A stretch of 64,000 nucleotides of DNA from Aliarcobacter cibarius. GTDB lineage: Bacteria > Campylobacterota > Campylobacteria > Campylobacterales > Arcobacteraceae. The notes beneath the pieces were generated by a model. It saw only the letters and a list, made by a program, of their open reading frames with translations, was not told the DNA's origin and ran no database searches. The position numbers and the translations under genes are program-made. This document shows positions 57,138 through 64,000 of this stretch, piece after piece. Positions within the stretch are counted from its first letter, which is position 1; each line of letters opens with the position of its first letter. The stretch lies in contig NZ_CP054051.1 of assembly GCF_013372265.1 (NCBI RefSeq), positions 2,008,596 through 2,072,595 on the forward strand, read 5' to 3'.

Positions 57138-59297
57138 TTAATCCACTTTTACTGTAAATACTTCATCTTTTGGTCCATCAACTATTATTGAACCATTTTC
57201 CATAATTATAACTCTATCAACAAGTTGAAGAAGAGAAGTTTTATGAGTTACAACAATTAAAGTTTTATCTGTAACTATATTCTGAAGTCTATTTATAAAT
57301 GCTTTTTCTGTTTGCCTATCCATAGAATTAGTTGGTTCATCTAAAATTATAATTCCTGGATCAGATATTAAAGCTCTTGCTAAAGTAATAGATTGTCTCT
57401 CTCCACCTGAAAGACCATCTCCTCTTTCTCCAACAAGTAAGTCATAACCTGCTTCATGCTTTCCTAAAAATTCATCAAGACCAGCAATTTTTGATACTCT
57501 TAAAATTTCTTCATCTGAAACATATTGTTCACCAATCGTAAGATTATCTTTTACAGTCCCCATAAATAAAAATGGTTCTTGAGGAACACTTCCCATAGCA
57601 TGTCTTAAATCTACAGGATCTATTTGTCTAGTATCAAGACCATCTATTAACACTGAACCTTTTGTTGGTTGATATAAATTCATTATTAGCTTCAATAAAG
57701 TAGATTTTCCTGAACCAATTTTTCCTAAAATAGCAACTTTTTCACCCTGTTTTATTTTAAGATTTATATTTTTTAATGTTTGATGATTTTGATCTTTATA
57801 TGAAAATTGAATATCTTTTAATTCAATATCACCTTTTAAGTTTGGTCTACTAATATATAATTTATCCTCTTTTTCAACAGGCATTCTCATAACTTCGTCA
57901 AGATTATTTAAAGACAACATTACTCTATCAAATTTTATAATCATACCAACAAGCTGTGCAATAGGAGCAATTACTCTTCCATTTAATATCATAGAAGCCA
58001 CTATAGCTCCCATAGTAATTTCTCCTTCTTTCGCCAAATATACCCCAGCAGCAACAATTGCAATATTTGAGAATTGTGATAGAAAAGCAGTAAAATAAGT
58101 TATAGATTGAGATAGAAAATGACTCTTGTCTGAATAATGTGTAGTTTTATTTATAGAGTTTACCCAATGTGTTTTCATCCTATTTTGAGCTTTCACACTT
58201 TTTATAATTTCCAATCCAGAAACTGCTTCAATTAAAGTTGTCTGCTTTATTTGATCTTCTTTTACACTTTTTTCAATAATTTCTTTCAAAGGTTTTTGAA
58301 AATACCAAGATAAAAGTATCGAAATAACCGCTGTTGCAATCGAAATATAAGCTAATGGTCCACCAATAAAAAATATAACTGCTATAAAAATAATAACAAA
58401 AGGTAAATCTACAATAGCAGCAATTGTAGCACTTGTGAAAAATTCTCTAACACTTTCAAAAGATTGAATCCTACTTACAAATTGTCCTGTTGATGCAGGT
58501 TTTGCATCAAGTCTAATATTTAAAAGATGATTAAATATTTTATTTGACATAATCGTATCAGCTCTTTTACCTGCAATTCCAAGGAAATAACTTCTTAAAA
58601 CTTTTAAAACTAAATCAAATAACATTACAATTGAAATACCAATGAATAATGCCCATAATGTTTCTATTGCATTATTAGGAAGAACTCTATCATAAACATT
58701 CATTGTAAATAAAGGAGTAGCTAAAATGAAAAGATTAATAAAAAGAGAAACTACAATTACCTGTTTGTAAATACCTGTATTTCTTTTTAAAGTTCCCCAA
58801 AACCAATCTTTTGGATTTTCAACTTTAACTTCTTTTTCTATTCTATTATTAAAATTATATTCTGGCTTAATAATAATTACTTCACCTGTATACTCAGATT
58901 CAAGCTTTTCCACAGTTATCTCTGTTTCTCCACTACTTAAACCTGGAATGATTACTTGAGCAACACCTTTTTTTAAATCATAATTTAATAAAACACAAGC
59001 TCTATTTTTATTCAATATTAAAACCGATGGTAAAGCTAATTTTGTAATATCTTTTAAATTTTCTCTACTTACTGCTCTTGTTGAAAAACCAATTCTTGAA
59101 GCAGCTTGATGAAACATAGAAACATTCATTGAAGTTTTATGAATAGGTAATCCATAAGTTAAAGATTCTGCAGATGTTTCCCTATTATGATATTTAGACA
59201 AAAAAAGTAGACAACCCAAAAGATCATCTACTTTTCTTCTATCCTTTAAATTTCCAAGTGTCTCACTGTCAAGTGATTTAGGATTTTTATTTTCCAA
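57138..59297 (-). CDS. Type I secretion ABC transporter (LapB-like)
   Basis: This 719-residue inner-membrane protein powers export of the adhesin. Residues about 25-150 form a C39-like domain that lacks the catalytic cysteine (the motif region reads LLGCLLFLSKYHNRETS, without the usual Q-x-C), as expected for LapA-type exporters, which bind but do not cut the substrate. Membrane segments span about 175-450. The nucleotide-binding domain has Walker A GKIGSGKST near 528, the signature LSGGERQ, Walker B IIILDEPT and the H-loop VVTHK. It lies between the TolC-like and HlyD-like genes, with gaps of 13 bases and one base. Confidence 0.92.
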   Translation of the reverse strand: MENKNPKSLDSETLGNLKDRRKVDDLLGCLLFLSKYHNRETSAESLTYGLPIHKTSMNVSMFHQAASRIGFSTRAVSRENLKDITKLALPSVLILNKNRACVLLNYDLKKGVAQVIIPGLSSGETEITVEKLESEYTGEVIIIKPEYNFNNRIEKEVKVENPKDWFWGTLKRNTGIYKQVIVVSLFINLFILATPLFTMNVYDRVLPNNAIETLWALFIGISIVMLFDLVLKVLRSYFLGIAGKRADTIMSNKIFNHLLNIRLDAKPASTGQFVSRIQSFESVREFFTSATIAAIVDLPFVIIFIAVIFFIGGPLAYISIATAVISILLSWYFQKPLKEIIEKSVKEDQIKQTTLIEAVSGLEIIKSVKAQNRMKTHWVNSINKTTHYSDKSHFLSQSITYFTAFLSQFSNIAIVAAGVYLAKEGEITMGAIVASMILNGRVIAPIAQLVGMIIKFDRVMLSLNNLDEVMRMPVEKEDKLYISRPNLKGDIELKDIQFSYKDQNHQTLKNINLKIKQGEKVAILGKIGSGKSTLLKLIMNLYQPTKGSVLIDGLDTRQIDPVDLRHAMGSVPQEPFLFMGTVKDNLTIGEQYVSDEEILRVSKIAGLDEFLGKHEAGYDLLVGERGDGLSGGERQSITLARALISDPGIIILDEPTNSMDRQTEKAFINRLQNIVTDKTLIVVTHKTSLLQLVDRVIIMENGSIIVDGPKDEVFTVKVD

Positions 59298-59310
59298 TAA
59301 TACCCTCTAA

Positions 59311-61104
59311 TTATTTATGATATTTATCATAAAGTTTTTGATGTTTTGATATATTATCAATATATGGATTATGCGCTTTAATCGATGCTGGTAAACTATC
59401 CATTGCAGCATTTGCATCTTTTACTGATTTGAATATACCATATATAACCTTAGCACTTGCCATTTCTGGTCCAAAAGGATATGTGTATGTATTATTCTTA
59501 TCTAAAGCATTCCTACTTACAAATCCATTTGCAGCATCTATACCTTCTGTTGTTGTTATATTAATTGTATAGTATCCAGATGGAGCTTCTTGAAATGTTG
59601 AAAAATTTTCAGATTTAATAATTTCTTGTTTAGGAACTACAGGTGCAGGCGTATAATGCATAGGTCTTTCAACAACTTGTTCTTGTTGCGGAACATCCCC
59701 TAATAAAGACTTTAATTCATCATTTGTTGTAATAGTATTTTGTGGCTCACCAAATAAATTACCTAATGCTGCTGAATTTGAACATCCATCATTATTTGGA
59801 GATAAAACAGTATCACTTAAAATTGAAAGAGAAGCTAGAATATCATAATAATTTCTATATAATTCATACTCTCTATTAATTAAACTTTTCTTTGCTTCAT
59901 AAAGTACTGTTTGAGCATCTAAAATATCAACAAACGTTCTAGTCCCCGATTCAAACTCACTTTTATAAACCTCAACAATATTTTCATTAGATACTACATA
60001 TTTTTTTAGAACATCGATTCTTTCTTTATTTTTTTGATATCTTTCAAAATTTACTTTAATTTCTTCAACTATTTTATTAGTAATTGCATCTAGCCTTTGT
60101 TTTTGTTCAGCTAAAAAAAGTGTTTCTTGCTCAGATATAGCTTTATCAGCTCCTCCATTAAATAAATTCCATGCTAAATTTATTCTTCCAAAAGCTTGAT
60201 TCTCTCTACCATTTTCATTTAATGATAAATCATTATCCGTCAAAGCTTTCAATTCTAAATTAAAATTTGGTAAAAATTTAGAATCAGCTTGAGCAATTTT
60301 CTCTCTTTGAGCTTTTATTCTCTCTATTTGTTCTTTAATTTCATAATTATTTAAAACAGCTTTTTCTACTAAGTCTTGAAGATTGTTTGGAATATTTGAT
60401 AAATCCATTTTTGGTCTACATTCATTTCCAGTAGGTTCTTCTCCAACAAATCTTTTGAAAGTTGTAATTCTCGAATGTTTTAAATCTTTTTCTTCAAGAT
60501 ACTTTTCTTTCATAAAATTAAGTTTTCCTTCTGTTTCATAAGTTTCTAAAACTTCTCCACTTATTGATTCTTTTTCTTTTGCTATTGTAAGATTATCTTC
60601 ATTTGTTTGAATCATAGATTTTGTTAAATTTAACATTTCATCATATTGAACCAATCCAGTGTAAGCATTAATTGTTTCAGAAATAATATTTTGAATATTT
60701 TTTTCTGTTCTATAAGTATTTGCTAAATCGTTATGCTTTGCTTCTCTTACTTGCGCTGGAGTCAAATCACCATCATAAAGCATTTGATTTATAGCAATTC
60801 CTAAATTATAACCATCTTCTTGTTCTGAACCATTTACTGGAGAATTTGTATTATTAATTCTTTGTTCTTTATACTTTTTATCAGAGTTACTTTTCTCTAA
60901 TCTACCATCAATATCCAATCTTGGTAAATACTTTGCCTCTCTTTCATCAATATACTTTTTAAAAGCTTCTTGGTTTTTTTTCTCAGCAATAACCTCAGGA
61001 TTTGTTGAGAGAACCTTTTCTACGCTTTCTTTTAAGCTAGATGCCTGCAAGCTTACACTTGCAAATAGTGATAAGCAAATTAAACGCATTCCCTTGTGTT
61101 TCAT
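59311..61104 (-). CDS. TolC-family outer membrane protein with C-terminal SPOR-like domain
   Basis: The 597-residue protein starts with a Sec signal peptide (MRLICLSLFASVSLQA). Residues about 25-440 are an outer-membrane efflux channel of the TolC/LapE type, with the repeated helical parts (LKESVEKVLSTNPEVIAEKK, VEKAVLNNYEIKEQIERIKA) and the C-terminal half motif FESGTRTFVDILDAQTVLYEA. A Pro/Gln-rich linker (about 470-515) leads to residues about 520-597, which resemble a SPOR domain: GYYTINITTTEGIDAANGF, ASAKVIYGIFKSVKDANAAM and LPASIKAHNPYIDNISK. SPOR domains bind denuded peptidoglycan. Most TolC proteins lack it. It is the first gene of the secretion operon; GGAG precedes the ATG. Confidence 0.88.
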   Translation of the reverse strand: MKHKGMRLICLSLFASVSLQASSLKESVEKVLSTNPEVIAEKKNQEAFKKYIDEREAKYLPRLDIDGRLEKSNSDKKYKEQRINNTNSPVNGSEQEDGYNLGIAINQMLYDGDLTPAQVREAKHNDLANTYRTEKNIQNIISETINAYTGLVQYDEMLNLTKSMIQTNEDNLTIAKEKESISGEVLETYETEGKLNFMKEKYLEEKDLKHSRITTFKRFVGEEPTGNECRPKMDLSNIPNNLQDLVEKAVLNNYEIKEQIERIKAQREKIAQADSKFLPNFNLELKALTDNDLSLNENGRENQAFGRINLAWNLFNGGADKAISEQETLFLAEQKQRLDAITNKIVEEIKVNFERYQKNKERIDVLKKYVVSNENIVEVYKSEFESGTRTFVDILDAQTVLYEAKKSLINREYELYRNYYDILASLSILSDTVLSPNNDGCSNSAALGNLFGEPQNTITTNDELKSLLGDVPQQEQVVERPMHYTPAPVVPKQEIIKSENFSTFQEAPSGYYTINITTTEGIDAANGFVSRNALDKNNTYTYPFGPEMASAKVIYGIFKSVKDANAAMDSLPASIKAHNPYIDNISKHQKLYDKYHK

Positions 61105-61265
61105 TTAATACTCCATTTTCTCTTTAATAAAATAACATTTTTTATTATTGTATTTATATTTAACTTAACATATCTTTAATTATATTATTAATTTGCTTAT
61201 AATTTATTAATTTATACTAAGCTTTATTATTATATTATAATTTAATTATTTACCAAGGGTTAGTT

Positions 61266-61967
61266 TTGAAAAATGCTGAGCATATAAAAATCTTAAACAG
61301 TTTAAATATCTTATACATAGAAGATGAAGAAAAAATAAAGGAAAATGTTAAATCAACACTAAAACTTTTTTGTGAAAATATATTTGATGCATCAAATATA
61401 AAAGAAGCAAATGGATTATTATATAAATATAGAATAGATATTATTATTTCAGATATAAATCTTCCAGATAAAAATGGTATAGAATTTATAAAAGAATTGA
61501 GAAGAATTGATAAAAAAATTCCTATTATAATATTAAGTGCTTATACAAATAAAGATTATTTACTTGAAGCGACAAAATTAAAACTTGCAGATTATCTTAC
61601 AAAACCAATTGACTTTAAGTCTTTACATTCAGCACTTTATAAATGTGTAGATGAAATTTTAGAGAATTCAAGATATATAATCTCTTTCAATAATAATATT
61701 GAATTTAATGTATTACATAAAAAATTAATTTGTAAAGAAGATAACAAAGAAATTTTATTAACTTTTAAAGAATTAATGTTACTAGAATATTTAATAAAAA
61801 ATTCAAACAGAATTCTGTCAGTTGAAGAATTAAAGAATTATATTTGGGGAAATGAGTACGAGGCAACTGAATCAGCTTTTAAGAATTTATTAAATAAACT
61901 TAGAAGTAAAATAGGTAAAGAGTCTATTTTAAATATTTCAGGTGTTGGTTATAGATTAAATTATTAA
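61266..61967 (+). CDS. OmpR-family response regulator
   Basis: This 233-residue protein has a receiver domain (about 10-125) with acidic residues in LYIEDEEKI, the phosphorylation site Asp63 in IIISDINLPD, Ser/Thr in IIILSAYT and the Lys in ADYLTKPID. A winged-helix DNA-binding domain follows (about 145-233): LTFKELMLLEYLIKNSNRIL, VEELKNYIWG and ISGVGYRLNY. It begins at TTG after AAGGG. The gene is divergent from the secretion operon across 161 AT-rich bases, so it may control that operon. The sensor kinase gene follows 66 bases later. Confidence 0.88.
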   Translation: MKNAEHIKILNSLNILYIEDEEKIKENVKSTLKLFCENIFDASNIKEANGLLYKYRIDIIISDINLPDKNGIEFIKELRRIDKKIPIIILSAYTNKDYLLEATKLKLADYLTKPIDFKSLHSALYKCVDEILENSRYIISFNNNIEFNVLHKKLICKEDNKEILLTFKELMLLEYLIKNSNRILSVEELKNYIWGNEYEATESAFKNLLNKLRSKIGKESILNISGVGYRLNY

Positions 61968-62033
61968 AAACTTTAAACTCTTTAATAATTTAGTAACCTT
62001 AAAATTTTAATTTATTTTTCACATTGGATAAAA

Positions 62034-64000
62034 ATGAGAATAGTTTTTTTTCTTCTCTTACTTCTTCTAAACATTAAAGCAAATCAAGTTGATTTTAAAA
62101 TTTCTTATGATCCAAATTATGCGCCATTTTCTTATAAACAAGATAATGTAGAAGCTGGACTTTATATAGATATTTGGAAAGCATGGGCAAAACATAATAA
62201 TTATAAAATTGAATTTGTAGATGGTCAACTTTGGGATGATGCTATTCACTTAGTAAAAGAAAATAAAGTTGATTTCTTTATAGGTACTAGTAATTACGAA
62301 GATTGGATGATTAACTCAGATAATTTTTATGAAACAAAAAGCGATTTTTTTACTTTATCAAAGAATGAACCTATTACAGAAATAAATAATAATTCAGTAA
62401 TAGGCTTAGTAGGTAAAGCTCACATAAATTTTATTTCTACTAGTTTCCCCAAAAATAGTATTAAAGTTTACGAAGATTATAAATATGTAATTGAAGCTTT
62501 AGAAAAAAAAGAGATAGATTTAGTTTATGATGACAAAGTAGCTTTTGAATATTACACTGTTCAAAATAATCAATTTCATTTAATAAAATCTTTAAACAAA
62601 TTTGTTAAGAAAACAAAAACTGAAGCGATAACTAATAGTAAAAGAAAAGCTGAAATTTTTAATGCTGGATTTTTAAAAATACCAATAAATGAACTTTTAA
62701 ATATAGAAAAGAAATGGATTTTAAATGAAAATGAACAGTACTATCAAAATTTTAAGTATCAAATAAATCTAACTTCTGAAGAATTAGAATTTCTTAAAAA
62801 TCATAAAATAAAGGTATCTATTTCAAATTCATGGGAACCTTTTACTTTTAAATCAAAAAACAATCAAGCTACTGGTATCTCATCAGAATATTGGGAATTA
62901 GTTTCAAAAAAATTAAATTTGGAAACAGAAAATATTTTTTTTGAAACTTTTAATCAACAAATAGAAAGTATAAAAGATAAAAGAACAGACTTAATTTATA
63001 GTACTGGAGAAACTCCTCAAAGAAAAAATTTTTCTATATTTTCAAAAGAATATGCAACTTTTCCTATTTCAATAGTTACAAAAAAAGATGAGAACTTCAT
63101 AGAGAATATAGCATTTATAAAAGATAAAAAAATTGCAATAGGTAATAACTTTACAGCACATAATATATTAAAAAATAATCTTCCAGAAATAGATTTTATT
63201 CCGGTTAATAGTATAAAAGAAGGTTTAGACCTAGTATCAAAAAATGAAGTTTATGCATTTGTTGATATAAAACCTGTATTACTTTATAATATTTCAAAGT
63301 ATGATTTTGATGATTTAAAGGTATCTGGAAATACAGGTTTTAATTTTAGTCTTAAATTTATGATAAGAGATGATTATTTTATTTTAGAATCTATTTTAAA
63401 TAAAGCTATATCTTCTATCTCATATAGTGAATTAAATCAAATTATTACAAAATGGGATAATGTACAATTTCAAAAAACTATTGATTATGAAATCTTTATA
63501 AAAATATTTTTAGTAGTTTTACTAATTCTATTAGCATTTGTATATAGAACATATACTTTAAAGAATTTGAATAAAATTTTAGTAAATAAAGTTGCAGAAA
63601 AAACAAAACAACTAAAACAAATGAATAAAAATCTTGAAAAACTTGTTGAAAAAAAGAGTCAAGAACTCATTCAAAAAGAGAATATTTTAAATCAACAATC
63701 AAAAATGGCAGCTATGGGAGAAATGATTGAGAATATTGCTCATCAATGGAGACAACCTCTATCTGTTATTTCAACAGTTGCAACTGCAGCTAAATTAAAA
63801 AAAGATTTAAATATATTAACTGATAATGAATTTTATGAAACGATGAATACAATAAATAACTCTTCACAACATTTATCAAATACAATAGATGATTTTAGAA
63901 ATTTTTTTAGCAATGAAAAAGAAATTATCGTTTTTAATATAGATGAATCTATAAATAAAGTTCTAAACTTAGTAAACAGCAAATTACAAAATCGAAATAT
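62034..64000 (+). CDS. Sensor histidine kinase with two periplasmic SBP-3 domains, 3' end outside window
   Basis: The frame runs from an ATG at 62034 to the window edge, 655 codons. A signal peptide (MRIVFFLLLLLLNIKA) precedes two solute-binding-protein family 3 domains: about 20-235 (ISYDPNYAPFSYKQDNVEAG) and about 255-480 (VSISNSWEPFTFKSKNNQATG). A membrane segment lies near 485-507, then a coiled coil, then the dimerisation helix ENIAHQWRQPLSVI with His570 and DDFRNFFSNEKE. The ATPase domain lies beyond the window. It probably senses a small ligand such as an amino acid, as in BvgS/EvgS-type kinases, and partners the regulator upstream. Confidence 0.88.
   Translation, partial: MRIVFFLLLLLLNIKANQVDFKISYDPNYAPFSYKQDNVEAGLYIDIWKAWAKHNNYKIEFVDGQLWDDAIHLVKENKVDFFIGTSNYEDWMINSDNFYETKSDFFTLSKNEPITEINNNSVIGLVGKAHINFISTSFPKNSIKVYEDYKYVIEALEKKEIDLVYDDKVAFEYYTVQNNQFHLIKSLNKFVKKTKTEAITNSKRKAEIFNAGFLKIPINELLNIEKKWILNENEQYYQNFKYQINLTSEELEFLKNHKIKVSISNSWEPFTFKSKNNQATGISSEYWELVSKKLNLETENIFFETFNQQIESIKDKRTDLIYSTGETPQRKNFSIFSKEYATFPISIVTKKDENFIENIAFIKDKKIAIGNNFTAHNILKNNLPEIDFIPVNSIKEGLDLVSKNEVYAFVDIKPVLLYNISKYDFDDLKVSGNTGFNFSLKFMIRDDYFILESILNKAISSISYSELNQIITKWDNVQFQKTIDYEIFIKIFLVVLLILLAFVYRTYTLKNLNKILVNKVAEKTKQLKQMNKNLEKLVEKKSQELIQKENILNQQSKMAAMGEMIENIAHQWRQPLSVISTVATAAKLKKDLNILTDNEFYETMNTINNSSQHLSNTIDDFRNFFSNEKEIIVFNIDESINKVLNLVNSKLQNRN

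Noticed and set aside
59311-61104. Two separate genes, a TolC channel and a SPOR protein
   Set aside because: The frame is continuous, with a plausible Pro-rich linker and no internal start with a ribosome-binding site seen at the junction.
62067-62249. Minus-strand 60-codon frame inside the start of the membrane kinase gene
   Set aside because: It is antisense to a well-supported signal peptide and SBP domain and has no recognisable features.

Overview
The window comes from a low-GC bacterium whose gene content fits the Campylobacterota (Epsilonproteobacteria), most likely the Arcobacter/Aliarcobacter group. The pointers are class II DAHP synthase, a nitrogen cluster around amtB, glnK and glnD, many TTG starts, histidine kinases with an H-Q-W-R-Q-P-L phosphoacceptor motif, and strong AT bias. 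The assignment is inference from gene content, not from a marker gene. No rRNA, tRNA or CRISPR array was recognised, and no stretch over 300 bases lacks a gene or mobile element.

Bases 1-6.1 kb hold housekeeping genes: a partial Tsx/OmpK-type porin, aroF, tal, serB, a methylenetetrahydrofolate reductase family gene, ruvX, an FmdE-like gene with a structured leader, and acpS. At 6.1-11 kb a peptide-type ABC permease gene is split by an IS4-like element (6459-8022). panC follows, and a second, diverged relative of the same IS sits exactly at the panC stop codon (9503-10983). Each element has its own 7-bp target duplication. At 11-21 kb lie a META-domain lipoprotein, rimO, tilS, pyrC, glnK, amtB, an ankyrin-repeat gene and glnD; the last two overlap. 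At 21-27 kb lie a three-part MFS/acyltransferase/acyl-ACP synthetase fusion, a dicarboxylate symporter, a small ankyrin gene with a Fur-box-like site, and a DUF350 membrane protein.

Bases 27.1-34 kb carry one nine-gene minus-strand operon for arsenic (and probably chromate) resistance: arsC2-arsD-arsA-arsR-arsB-arsC1-arsP-thioredoxin-chrA. It is headed by a perfect 36-bp palindrome that contains the -35 element. Next come a gamma-glutamylcyclotransferase-like gene, tkt and an MFS transporter. An IS1634-family element (37934-39592) is flanked by perfect 227-bp direct repeats, so both neighbouring genes remain intact.

The most striking part is 39.7-64 kb, a type I secretion adhesin locus. A TolC-like outer-membrane protein with a C-terminal SPOR-like domain, a LapB-type ABC transporter and an HlyD-type adaptor form one operon ending in a strong terminator. 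Then comes a 4981-residue adhesin with an N-terminal retention module and a di-alanine LapG-type site, 12.5 apparently identical 858-bp tandem repeats (25 Calx-beta-like domains joined by Asp/Pro linkers) and a C-terminal part with two vWA domains. A soluble histidine kinase follows. Divergent from the secretion operon are an OmpR-family response regulator and a membrane sensor kinase with two periplasmic binding domains, cut by the window end. No LapG or LapD homologue lies in the window.
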